From: [Eubacterium] cellulosolvens LD2006
GTDB lineage: Bacteria > Bacillota > Clostridia > Lachnospirales > Lachnospiraceae
Length of the DNA stretch: 64,000 bases
Direction of reading: 5' to 3'
Assembly (NCBI RefSeq): GCF_000621585.1
Contig: NZ_JHXY01000018.1
Span: forward strand, 1-64,000
How positions within the stretch are numbered: position 1 is the stretch's first letter; each line of letters begins with the position of its first letter. Shown here one piece after another: positions 51,142 to 58,513 of this stretch. The position numbers and the translations under genes were made by a program. The notes under the pieces are model-generated. The model ran no database searches. It had not been told where the DNA came from and saw only the letters and a program-made list of their open reading frames with translations.

Positions 51142-51927
51142 ATGTTTAAGTATAACTGTGCAATTCTGCTATTCTTACTGAGTTCATTTTTCTTCTGTGG
51201 GTGTGCATCTAATTCAGAATATGAAGCACTCGAAAGGAGAGTTACTACCCTCGAAGAGCGCTTGGGTGTGACAAGCGATAAAAACATGCAGAAAAATGAA
51301 CCCATGAATGACATAAATGGCGAACAAGCAATCGTATCACCAGAGTCTTCCTACACATATGATATTGATGAGATGACTGCTGAAAAAGTGGTTGAAACTT
51401 ATCAGTATTATTATAATAACATACCGAAACAGGGGAGTTCGTTTGATGATTATTATGCGACTTTAAAAGTAAAACCTGTCAAAACATCCGATACGTCGAT
51501 CTTTTGTCAATTCTACGATGAGAATGATAAAACAATCCCAGAACGAGATGTCATAAAGAGTATTTCGATCGGGAATATTGAGGCCGAAATGGATAGAACT
51601 ATTGGGTACGGAGATACCGGATATTTTACAGTAAATATTGATCTTATTATCCATGACTATGATAAAGCGGTTGACATATATAACGGATTTTTTAATCAAA
51701 TAGATTCAAAAGTGATAACGGATCCATTGTCTATGGATTATAATACTGCTATCACATTGGCAAATAAAAAGGACAACCGAGAGAACCATAGATGGGAAAG
51801 TACAGTAGAGGTGATACAAAAAATGAACGATGCCGTGTCGTTTCGGGATGAACCCTTTTTATCGTTGACTAAGATGGATAACTATTATGAAATTACTTTT
51901 AGCAATTTTGTAATTTCAGAAGGATGA
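51142..51927 (+). CDS. Lipoprotein of unknown function
   Basis: The 261-residue protein begins with a lipoprotein signal (LLFLLSSFFFCGC, lipid Cys20 or 21), a short coiled coil (EYEALERRVTTLEERLG, about 26-42), a disordered linker (about 45-75) and a beta-rich domain (about 90-261). AAGGAGAAAA precedes the ATG. It is anchored outside the membrane. No enzyme motif is visible. It sits between a dnd remnant and a DUF4365 gene, 33 bases before the latter. Confidence 0.72.
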   Translation: MFKYNCAILLFLLSSFFFCGCASNSEYEALERRVTTLEERLGVTSDKNMQKNEPMNDINGEQAIVSPESSYTYDIDEMTAEKVVETYQYYYNNIPKQGSSFDDYYATLKVKPVKTSDTSIFCQFYDENDKTIPERDVIKSISIGNIEAEMDRTIGYGDTGYFTVNIDLIIHDYDKAVDIYNGFFNQIDSKVITDPLSMDYNTAITLANKKDNRENHRWESTVEVIQKMNDAVSFRDEPFLSLTKMDNYYEITFSNFVISEG

Positions 51928-51961
51928 TAATAAGCGTTAGGGCATATAAGGAGAAATAATA

Positions 51962-52477
51962 ATGTGTCAATTACCTGGAGATGTTTCTGCAAGAGCAGTA
52001 TGTACAAGGTCTAGAGGCATTTTTGCATATCAAATTGATTCAGAACACTGGGAGTGGCATGAGCAGACCGGTACTGATCATGGCACAGATATCATTTTGG
52101 AATTGTCTGATGGAAATAACTTCTTAGGAAGGCAAATTTTTGGGCAAATTAAAGGCCGAACGAGCATAAAATATGTGGACAATAACGATCAGCAAATGAT
52201 CAGCTTTCCTCTTGATGTCCGTACTATAAACTACGCTTTAAATAATCCTGCTCCGTTTGTTTTATTTCTCGTTGATGTGAGAGAAGAAACCGTATACTAT
52301 CTCACAATACAAGATTACTTTATTGAGCATCCGGAATATTTTGAGAAATTAAGAATTAATAGAAGAAACCTCACTCTATATATCGACCCAAATAATTCAT
52401 TAACTGCTAACCCAGAAGAATTAATCGCCATCGCATCTATAGTATATGTAAATGACAATGGTTTGAGAAGAGCGTGA
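51962..52477 (+). CDS. DUF4365-domain protein (PD-(D/E)XK-like)
   Basis: The 171-residue protein is a complete DUF4365 domain. It has EWHEQTGTDHGTDIILELSD at about 30-49, FGQIKGRTSI at about 59-68 (QxKG catalytic-like motif) and DVRTINYALNNPAPFVLFLV. The D ... QxK arrangement resembles PD-(D/E)XK nucleases, and DUF4365 proteins often sit in defence islands alone or fused to ATPases. Whether it cuts nucleic acid is unknown. AAGGAGAAA precedes the ATG. No partner gene follows. Confidence 0.85.
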   Translation: MCQLPGDVSARAVCTRSRGIFAYQIDSEHWEWHEQTGTDHGTDIILELSDGNNFLGRQIFGQIKGRTSIKYVDNNDQQMISFPLDVRTINYALNNPAPFVLFLVDVREETVYYLTIQDYFIEHPEYFEKLRINRRNLTLYIDPNNSLTANPEELIAIASIVYVNDNGLRRA

Positions 52478-52851
52478 ATTAGAAAGATATAATATTTTTC
52501 ATGCATCTATGCTGGTACGGCATTCGAGCGATGGAAAATTATACTTGTATGATGCTATAGACATAAAAAAAGAAACGAGCAACTCTCTCGGCGAATGATC
52601 GCTTACCAGACAAAAACCCATTTCCTTTACTTGGATAATACTATGGTATAGGAAAAAAATCAATCCGAAAGAAGAACATCTGGTTAACAGGTACCATGAA
52701 GAGAAGAATTGATAGCTGTTTTGAAGCTGTGAAAGAAATCATATTGCGAGGAAAAATGTAATCTCCATCTTTACGAAAAACTGGGGCATCATCAAACGGG
52801 CAGGATTGATAAAGTAAATGATCGTATGGATATTGTTTTTTATGAAAAAGA
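52478..52851. other. Intergenic region with a toxin-like tail and repeat
   Basis: A frame ending at 52598 reads NIFHASMLVRHSSDGKLYLY, then DAIDIKKETSNSLGE. It matches the conserved end of large polyvalent or phage-borne proteins, so it is a C-terminal fragment left after deletion. The 24-bp repeat (52679-52702) lies downstream. The rest holds no gene. Confidence 0.45.
52679..52702 (+). repeat. 24-bp dispersed repeat, copy 2
   Basis: TCTGGTTAACAGGTACCATG plus AAGA, one base different from copy 1 at 50568-50591. Confidence 0.7.
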
Positions 52852-53479
52852 TTGAAATGTGACAAAAATCCAAAGGAAGAGACAGCCTTGCTTATTGAGG
52901 ATATTGAAAGCGGTGTCAGGGCATCCGGTATAAAACTGAACCAAGTTGGTTCAGAAATTCATGAAGAGCCGTTTGAGGAATTTCTGCAACAAGTTGCTGC
53001 AGAAATTCCGCTTCCAACAGGCTTCAGCTTTATCCCGTGGGGGCATTGTTGGAATTAGGCGAGGGATGGGCATTCGTTGGACGGCAGAAGGAAATCATCA
53101 TTTCCGGGAAGACCAGGAAGATTGATCTGTTGTTTTATCATATCTATCTGCGGTGCTATGTCGTGCTGGAACTAAAGGTGAAGCCGTTTGATACGGAATT
53201 TGCCGGAAAGCTGAATTTTATGTGAATGCTGTGAACGAGTTTATCCGAAAGGAAAGCGATAATCCTACGATAGGTTTGCTGATCTGTAAGGACATGGATC
53301 GCACTGAGGTTCAGCTGGCTTTTCAGGGAATAACCACTCCGATGGGTGTCGCCACCTATGACAATATAAAGATTAAAGAGATACAGGAGTACCTGCCTAC
53401 CGCTGAGCAGATCCAGCAGCAGATTGGAATTGCGGAAGAGGAATACAAGATGAAGCTTCAGGAAAAGCAGGGCGAATAA
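52852..53479 (+). pseudogene. Frameshifted YhcG-type nuclease (DUF1016/PDDEXK)
   Basis: From about 53037 the reading is LLELGEGWAFVGRQ, IDLLFYHIYLRCYVVLELKV (nuclease D and ExK) and AGKLNF. A missing T at about 53217 breaks the frame. It resumes at 53222 with VNAVNEFIRKESDNPTIGLL and ends at 53479. A preceding frame (52852-53058) gives IESGVRASGIKLNQVGSEIH, which may belong to a different gene joined by a second frameshift near 53040. YhcG proteins degrade nucleic acid and recur in defence islands. The gene cannot make a full protein. Confidence 0.75.
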
Positions 53480-53503
53480 GGAAGTAAGAAAGATTGTTAG
53501 AAA

Positions 53504-54088
53504 ATGATATATAAAAGGCGAAGTATACGAAAATACAGGCGGGATAAAATACCACGAAACGACATTCTGGAATTGATTGAAGCCGCAAAAGCTGCGCCAT
53601 CGGCAAAGAATCGGCAGCCGTGGAAGTTTATTGTATTCTCAGGTGCTGAAAAGGAAGCGTTGTTGGCAATAATGGAAAAGGGAATAGATCGCGAGGTTGA
53701 GATTCCAATGCTTCCAGGATCTGCATCAGGAATTGAAGATGCCAAAAACACTTTAAGGATTATGCGGGAAGCTCCAGTTACAATTTGTGTCGTTGATCCA
53801 GATGGTTATTCACCGTTTGAAGAATTGAATCCTGATCAGAGATTTACAGAAATCAACTCTACACTATCAATAGGTGCGGCAGTAGAGAATTTGATATTGA
53901 AGGCTACAGAACTTGGTTACGGAACACTGTGGATTGGAAATACATGCTTTGCTTATCAGGAACTGTTAGAGGAATTGAATGTGGATGGTCAACTGGTTTG
54001 TGCCATTGCAGTTGGTATTCCAGCAGAGTTACCGGAAGCAAGATCAAGAAAGCCATTGGATGAAATAGCTGAGTTTAGGGGGGATTGA
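53504..54088 (+). CDS. Nitroreductase-family flavoprotein
   Basis: The 194-residue FMN oxidoreductase has the family start YKRRSIRKYRRDKIPRNDI (about 3-21), AAPSAKNRQPWKFIV (about 30-44), GAAVENLILKATELGYGTLWIG near 126-147 and a SRKPLDEI end. It reduces nitro or quinone groups with NAD(P)H; the physiological substrate is unknown. It appears intact, with a GNAT-like weak ribosome site (GTAAGAAAGATTG). It lies among defence-gene remnants and may be ordinary metabolic cargo. Confidence 0.9.
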   Translation: MIYKRRSIRKYRRDKIPRNDILELIEAAKAAPSAKNRQPWKFIVFSGAEKEALLAIMEKGIDREVEIPMLPGSASGIEDAKNTLRIMREAPVTICVVDPDGYSPFEELNPDQRFTEINSTLSIGAAVENLILKATELGYGTLWIGNTCFAYQELLEELNVDGQLVCAIAVGIPAELPEARSRKPLDEIAEFRGD

Positions 54089-54106
54089 GAAAAAATTTCA
54101 AGAAAC

Positions 54107-54268
54107 TTGTATCACAGGGTTGACACGAACGGGAGAGAGTATCCGCAGATCACCGCCAAGGCCTCCCGGATCCCATGGCAGTTGGATAACGATATGAGCG
54201 CCATGCTTCCTGTAATGCAGACAGACATCCTGCTTACGTATGAAGAAAAGAAATGCCGCGAATATCAT
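54107..54268 (+). pseudogene. Internal fragment of a McrC-like restriction protein
   Basis: The frame reads YHRVDTNGREYPQITAKASR, then MSAMLPVMQTDILLTYEEK, matching the core of McrBC-type McrC proteins (the LPxMQTD motif of the nuclease region). It lacks both ends and runs into the Doc gene on the other strand. McrBC cleaves DNA with methylated or modified cytosine; here only about 50 residues remain. Confidence 0.65.
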
Positions 54269-54273
54269 CTATT

Positions 54274-54651
54274 TTACGCTTGGTGTTTCATTACCCACAT
54301 CAAAAGATCTTCGTATGCCTGACTTCCGTCTGCTATACCAAGGATTACATCGAACAATTCCTTCTGGGAATAATCGAGATCGATTCCGTTAGCAGCAAGA
54401 AAAACAAGCATTGCGTGTGCACCGAGTCGTTTGTTGCCGTCTATCATGCAATGGTTTTTTATTAACCCATATCCCAGTCTTGCTGCTTTGGCTTGGAGTG
54501 AAGGATATAGGTCTACGCCATCGAAGGTTTGAAACGGACTTTCTAACGCGGAATCCAAGAGTTTATAATCCCGAATCCCGTCACTGCCACCAAATTCTTC
54601 TATCAACTGCGAGTGTAGCATTATTATATGCTTTTTACTCAGTCGTTTCAT
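54274..54651 (-). CDS. doc: Doc-family toxin (Fic fold)
   Basis: The 125-residue toxin carries the Fic/Doc motif HCMIDGNKRLGAHAM at about 66-80, with Asp in place of the usual Phe-x-x-x acidic site (HxxxDGNKR form seen in Doc). Doc phosphorylates elongation factor Tu, stopping translation. The N-terminus (KHIIMLHSQLIEEFGGSDGI) is typical of the full family. It overlaps its antitoxin gene by four bases. The right-hand neighbour is a McrC fragment on the opposite strand. Confidence 0.93.
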   Translation of the reverse strand: MKRLSKKHIIMLHSQLIEEFGGSDGIRDYKLLDSALESPFQTFDGVDLYPSLQAKAARLGYGLIKNHCMIDGNKRLGAHAMLVFLAANGIDLDYSQKELFDVILGIADGSQAYEDLLMWVMKHQA

Positions 54652-54890
54652 TTAGCAAGTACCTCGTAAGCATCTTTATTCTTTTTGAGTAGTCTTTGTG
54701 ATATTGCAAGTACATCTTCATCTGACGCAAGAGCACTTTCTTCTGCTTTACTAAACTCTATAACAAGATAGCGTGGAACATTGTTTTTCAGAATAACAGC
54801 GGTTCCTTTTTCGTCAACAAGCTTCGTTACTTTGGAAAAATTCTGATTTGCTTCGGTGATGGAAATCATTGTATTGGTATCTATTGTCAT
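54648..54890 (-). CDS. phd: Phd-family antitoxin
   Basis: The 80-residue protein has the Phd/YefM fold (MISITEANQNFSKVTKLVDE, about 8-27, then AVILKNNVPRYLVIEF) and a helical tail that blocks Doc. GGAGGTGCCCGT sets the ATG at 54890; the upstream frame to 54926 lacks a start with ribosome site. A palindrome in its promoter suggests autorepression. It is coupled to doc. Confidence 0.93.
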   Translation of the reverse strand: MTIDTNTMISITEANQNFSKVTKLVDEKGTAVILKNNVPRYLVIEFSKAEESALASDEDVLAISQRLLKKNKDAYEVLAK

Positions 54891-54917
54891 ACGGGCACCT
54901 CCTTTTTCTTGATTAAA

Positions 54918-54947
54918 GTGTACCACTATTAATAGCTACAATTCAAC
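54918..54947 (-). promoter_or_regulatory. Promoter and palindrome of phd-doc
   Basis: On the minus strand, TTGAAT and TACACT are 18 bases apart. The perfect palindrome CTATTAATAG (54926-54935) lies between them and is the likely Phd operator. Confidence 0.65.
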
Positions 54948-55007
54948 CTATTTTTTTATCCCTCCAAGAAATGGATTGCCACCTTAACGCACAGGCAGAT
55001 CCTTGCC

Positions 55008-55169
55008 GTAATTGCGTGGCATTTCCGAAGAGATCACTTTGACGAGGGAAGCTGGATATCGGAGACGGTCGCGAAGGGATATATGGCAACTGGATCCACA
55101 GCTCTTGCGCGATTATCCTATGATCCTTTCCTGTCCGTACCGCTAAGTCTTAAGGGGATAGCTATTTAA
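55008..55169 (+). pseudogene. DUF6508-like C-terminal fragment
   Basis: The frame reads VIAWHFRRDHFDEGSWISET, then VAKGYMATG, before changing to unrelated residues and stopping. The AWHFRRDHFxEGS motif is the conserved end of DUF6508 proteins, small Firmicute proteins of unknown function. It has no start. Confidence 0.6.
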
Positions 55170-55200
55170 ATACACGAAAACAAAGGGGAGATACACACCT

Positions 55201-55269
55201 ATGTGGGAACCGGATTATGAAAAAGAAGCAAATTACTGGATCGAAAAAGATGCAGCTTCCAAAATGTAG
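55201..55269 (+). pseudogene. N-terminal fragment of a pyridoxamine 5'-phosphate oxidase-like gene
   Basis: Twenty-two codons, MWEPDYEKEANYWIEKDAAS then KM and stop, match the start of NimC/PNPOx-type flavoproteins in Clostridia. The flavin-binding domain is gone. A GGGGAG ribosome site remains before the ATG. Confidence 0.6.
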
Positions 55270-55341
55270 ACAACTGACCGATCCATCCGCATGACTGCTC
55301 ACCACCACATACAAATAGACAAGAAAAAAAGAGGTATTGGC

Positions 55342-55683
55342 ATGAACATCCAGATTTTCGGCACAAAAAAATGCAATGACACAAAGAAAGCAGAGCGTTT
55401 TTTCAAGGAACGCGGAATCAAGTATCAGTTCATTGATCTAAAGGAAAAAACCTTAAGCAAAGGCGAATTGACATCGGTTTCCAATGCTGTTGGTGGTATC
55501 ATGAACATGGTAAATCCTGACGCAAAAGATCAGGATGCCGTGGCGTTATTTCAATACATCGCCGATGAGGATAAGTTTAGCAAACTTCTGGAAAATCCGC
55601 AGATCCTGAAAACACCGATCGTAAGAAACGGCAAACAGGCAACGCTTGGCTATCTGCCGGATGTATGGAAGAAGTGGGAATGA
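55342..55683 (+). CDS. ArsC/Spx-family protein
   Basis: The 113-residue thioredoxin-fold protein starts IQIFGTKKCNDTKKAERFFK with Cys11, has FIDLKEKTLSKGEL at about 32-45 and LKTPIVRNGKQATLGY near 90-105. It belongs to the ArsC/YffB/Spx superfamily; the single Cys (CNDTKK) suits a YffB-like reductase rather than Spx (CxxC). The role is unknown. GAGGTATT supports the ATG at 55342. The next frame overlaps its end, and that gene starts 32 bases later. Confidence 0.86.
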   Translation: MNIQIFGTKKCNDTKKAERFFKERGIKYQFIDLKEKTLSKGELTSVSNAVGGIMNMVNPDAKDQDAVALFQYIADEDKFSKLLENPQILKTPIVRNGKQATLGYLPDVWKKWE

Positions 55684-55715
55684 ATATTATAGACATAAAA
55701 GTTGGAGGATATAGG

Positions 55716-56495
55716 ATGGATAAGAAATCGAGACAGGAAGCCATAGATGAGTTGACACTGGCTCTTTTATATTTGACAAGATTTCCGGACGGAGAGGGCA
55801 ATCGATATGATGAGATCGCGTGGAAGAATTATGATTTCAATGCAATAGACCGTCTGGATGAAGAAAAACTGATCATTAATCCGAAGAGGAAACGTGGCGG
55901 CGGGTATAAATATGCCTATATGACGGAAAAAGGCAGGGAGAAGGCGAGAGAACTTCTGCGCATGATGAATATTGAAGATGACAGCGTTTATGAGAAGTAT
56001 GAGTTCCGTAGTATCAGACCGGAGGAGGCAGATGAAGCTGCGGAAATCGAGAGGATATGCTTTCCGCCGAATGAAGCTTGCACGAAGGAACACATCCTGG
56101 AAAGAATAAGTGTCGCCTCGGAGCAGTTCTTTGTTGCTATAGAAAAAGAGACCGGTAAAATGGCTGGGTTTCTAAATGGGATCTGCACGGATGAGATGGC
56201 GTTTCGGGACGAGTTTTTTACGGATGAATCTTTGCACGATCCGAAAGGGAAAAATGTCATGTTGCTGGGGCTTGATGTGTTGCCGGAATATAGGAAGCAG
56301 GGACTTGCAAGGGAGCTTGTGTGGAACTATTGCCGCAGAGAGGAAGAACAGGGAAGAAGGCGGCTGGTGCTTACCTGTAACACAAAAAAAGTTAAGATGT
56401 ATCGGAAGTTTGGATTTCGTGATCTGGGAGAATCTGCATCTGAATGGGGCGGTGAGAAATGGCATGAGATGGATATTTTTCTGAGCTGGGAATAA
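55716..56495 (+). CDS. DUF6429-GNAT fusion protein
   Basis: Residues 1-90 form a DUF6429 domain (SRQEAIDELTLALLYLTRF, then AWKNYDFNAIDRLDEEKLI). This winged-helix-like unit of unknown function is often encoded near polymorphic toxins. Residues 103-259 form a GNAT acetyltransferase (FRSIRPEEADEAAEIERICF, LLGLDVLPEYRKQGLARELV at about 186-205, MYRKFGF). The fusion is uncommon and hints at a regulated acetyltransferase. GGAGG before the ATG at 55716 supports the start. Confidence 0.83.
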   Translation: MDKKSRQEAIDELTLALLYLTRFPDGEGNRYDEIAWKNYDFNAIDRLDEEKLIINPKRKRGGGYKYAYMTEKGREKARELLRMMNIEDDSVYEKYEFRSIRPEEADEAAEIERICFPPNEACTKEHILERISVASEQFFVAIEKETGKMAGFLNGICTDEMAFRDEFFTDESLHDPKGKNVMLLGLDVLPEYRKQGLARELVWNYCRREEEQGRRRLVLTCNTKKVKMYRKFGFRDLGESASEWGGEKWHEMDIFLSWE

Positions 56496-56498
56496 GAA

Positions 56499-56522
56499 CC
56501 TGGGTGACAGGTGCCACGAAGG
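56499..56522 (+). repeat. Diverged copy of the 24-bp repeat
   Basis: CCTGGGTGACAGGTGCCACG plus AAGG; 18 of 24 positions match copy 2 at 52679-52702. It lies right after a gene end, like the other copies. Confidence 0.5.
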
Positions 56523-56539
56523 TAAAGGAAGATACAAAG

Positions 56540-56877
56540 ATGAATAAACGTTTATGGATACTGCAATCAGCCTTTTGGCCTTAACGGCCATCCCCGGATG
56601 CGGCTTTTCCACAGGCGCCGCAACCACCTCCAAGGAGGCAGAGGTTACTTCCAGTTCACTGATCAAGACATCTTCCAAGTTCGATCAAGGTATGGTGATC
56701 GTGGAAATCCCGGGCGATATGATCGGCAACACCCCAGATAATCTGCTGGAGTATGCCAAAGCAGCTGGTTACATGCTGAGAGAACCAAAAAGCGGTGGTG
56801 TACGGTACCATCTAACCCCAAAACAGCAAACGAAAAAGACACGTTATGCTATAAATGTGAACTCCCCATATAATTAA
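56540..56877 (+). pseudogene. Frameshifted lipoprotein gene
   Basis: An ATG at 56540 gives MNKRLWILQSAFWP and a stop. The frame one base over (from 56554) supplies the signal sequence LLALTAIPGCGFS with a lipobox Cys, then about 85 residues with DQGMVIVEIPGDMIGNTP. So one base was gained or lost in the signal peptide. The protein end (INVNSPYN) may also be truncated. The function is unknown. Confidence 0.6.
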
Positions 56878-56895
56878 CACTCTATTGGAGGAGCC

Positions 56896-57198
56896 ATGTA
56901 TCTTGATTTAGTGGTAGAAATACCGAAGCTGAAAACAGGCATTTCGAGGAAGAAAATCAAAGGAACAACGTACATTTATTACGAGCATGGACGGAAGTAT
57001 TATGCCGGTAAGCAGTATACTGTACCTCAATGCACATCCATCGGAAAGGTATGTGAAGATGATCCGACCATGATGTATCCGAATGGAAACTTTCTTAATC
57101 AGAAGATTTATATCGATTCTACTATTTCAAATATGGATCAGCTAAAATTCTTTTTTATGTGTTCAAGGAATCTTTCAGCAATAGGTGTAAAGACTTGA
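56896..57198 (+). pseudogene. N-terminal fragment of an IS1634-family transposase
   Basis: Residues 1-70 (MYLDLVVEIPKLKTGISRKK, then YIYYEHGRKYYAGKQYTVPQ, TSIGKVCEDDPTMMYPN) match the start of Clostridial IS1634-like transposases. After FLNQK the sequence becomes unrelated and stops; the DDE domain (about 450 residues) is missing. GGAGG still precedes the ATG. The end overlaps the convergent LysR gene. Confidence 0.72.
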
Positions 57199-58013
57199 TA
57201 GCGGTTCCATACAATGTATATTTTGTTTTCAAGCTTTGGAGAAAGGGGCCTGAATACAAGGCCGCTTCCCTCCGAGGTGTCAATAAGATGGTCGTAGGTC
57301 AGAAGGTATCCAAGACCTTCGCGGGTAAAGATTGAGCCGTTATAGGCGAGACGAAATGAACCTTCCTGCTTAAGCTCAGAGATGCGACTTCCTGCCCAGT
57401 TTTTTATATCCCCATTCCATGCCTGATCAGAACAAAATAGTGGCAGGTCTTTAAGGTCATCCAGACGGATGGCTTTTTTCTTTGCAAGCGGATCTGAAGC
57501 AGGGATGATAAGCCCCCAGGTATCAGTCTGCGGGAACTCAATGTATTCGTATTTTCCAGTATCAGGCTGTTCGACAAGTACGAGAAAATCCAGGAGCCCC
57601 TTATCCAGTTTTTCTGCTATCTGCTCTGTATCTCCACTGGTTATGTGATAGTGGAGGTTTGGATAAGTCTGCTTAAAATCCTTTATGGATCTTGCCAGGA
57701 ACCGTAGCTGATAGGATTCTGCAAGACCAAGAAATAAGTCGCCTCCGCTTATATCATCAAGAGAGACAAATTCCTGTTCAATCTTGTCGGCCATGCGAAC
57801 AAGGTCTTCGGCACGGTTTCTGAGAAGAAGACCCTCATCTGTGAGCTTTATACTAAAGCTGTGTCTGGTAAAAAGCTTCTTTCCAAGTTCTTCCTCCAGA
57901 GATTTTAATTGTTTTGAAAGGGTTGGCTGTGTAACATGCAGAATTTCAGCAGCTCTGCTCATGTTTTCTTCTCTTGCAACAGCAAGGAAATATCTTAAGG
58001 TTCTTATTTCCAT
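57138..58013 (-). CDS. LysR-family transcription regulator
   Basis: The 291-residue protein has the LysR winged HTH (MEIRTLRYFLAVAREENMSR, AAEILHVTQPTLSKQLKSLE, residues 1-42) and a two-lobe effector domain (about 90-290, FLGLAESYQLRFLARSI). It likely controls the divergent hydrolase operon 264 bases away, as is usual for LysR. The start at 58013 follows GGAG; an upstream frame to 58052 extends through a hairpin repeat and is less likely. Its effector is unknown. Confidence 0.93.
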   Translation of the reverse strand: MEIRTLRYFLAVAREENMSRAAEILHVTQPTLSKQLKSLEEELGKKLFTRHSFSIKLTDEGLLLRNRAEDLVRMADKIEQEFVSLDDISGGDLFLGLAESYQLRFLARSIKDFKQTYPNLHYHITSGDTEQIAEKLDKGLLDFLVLVEQPDTGKYEYIEFPQTDTWGLIIPASDPLAKKKAIRLDDLKDLPLFCSDQAWNGDIKNWAGSRISELKQEGSFRLAYNGSIFTREGLGYLLTYDHLIDTSEGSGLVFRPLSPKLENKIYIVWNRYQVFTPIAERFLEHIKKNFS

Positions 58014-58038
58014 ATATACTCCAATCTTCAGTGCACTC

Positions 58039-58141
58039 GAAATGCTACGCATTTCTCGTTCTTCGGCATTCGCCGAATATAATTTGTTGCGATAATGTGC
58101 TTATGTAAGCAAGCTTCCAACGCACATATCGCACAAATTAT
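58039..58141. repeat. Cluster of three palindromes in a LysR-type divergent region
   Basis: GAAATGC/GCATTTC (58039-58055), TTCGGC/GCCGAA (58062-58077) and a long imperfect inverted repeat, ATAATTTG ... CAAATTAT with an inner GCGATAATGTGC/GCACATATCGC (58079-58141). They resemble a small palindromic insertion element. They also fill the space where LysR operators should be. Little else is seen between 58141 and 58276 except ATTCC/GGAAT near 58165. Confidence 0.62.
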
Positions 58142-58276
58142 GTCACTGCTCATTGCTCGATGATATTCCAAAAAGGAATAATACGATATTCATTATAACC
58201 ATTAGCGAAATAACCAGCAAGCTCATAGAATGAAAAATGTAAAGACAATGAATCACGTCAAACATGAGGACAGACC

Positions 58277-58513
58277 ATGAATAAGGAACATTTAAGGCAG
58301 TGCCTTTTCGACGCAGGCTGCCAAGATGAAATCGCAGAGTGCATTTTAAGAGAGTTTGAGTCAGGAAACCTGAATGATACGCTGAAACTCATGAAAAAAG
58401 AAAGATGCAGAGCGATGGATGAATATCATGAAAGTGGAAGAAAAGTGGACTGCATGGATTTCGTTCTTAGAAACCTTAACAATGAAATAAGCAAGAATAA
58501 CGGAGGGATTTGA
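58277..58513 (+). CDS. Small conserved protein (unknown)
   Basis: The 78-residue helical protein matches a small Firmicute family I know only by its pattern: MNKEHLRQCLFDAGCQDEIA, a central RCRAMDEYHESGRKVDCMD and a helical end. Such genes sit beside regulators and oxidoreductases and have no known function. Three cysteines are present. It overlaps the following hydrolase by four bases, so it is the first gene of that operon. Confidence 0.72.
   Translation: MNKEHLRQCLFDAGCQDEIAECILREFESGNLNDTLKLMKKERCRAMDEYHESGRKVDCMDFVLRNLNNEISKNNGGI

Larger units (their letters stand above)
54948..55341. other. Gene graveyard between phd-doc and the ArsC-like gene
   Basis: Contains two coding fragments, listed separately: a DUF6508-like tail (55008-55169) and the first 22 codons of a pyridoxamine-oxidase-like gene (55201-55269). 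Nothing else was recognised. Confidence 0.55.

Noticed and set aside
51962-52477. DUF4365 gene as part of a multi-gene system with the lipoprotein upstream
   Set aside because: The lipoprotein acts outside the membrane and shows no domain link; adjacency alone is weak evidence.
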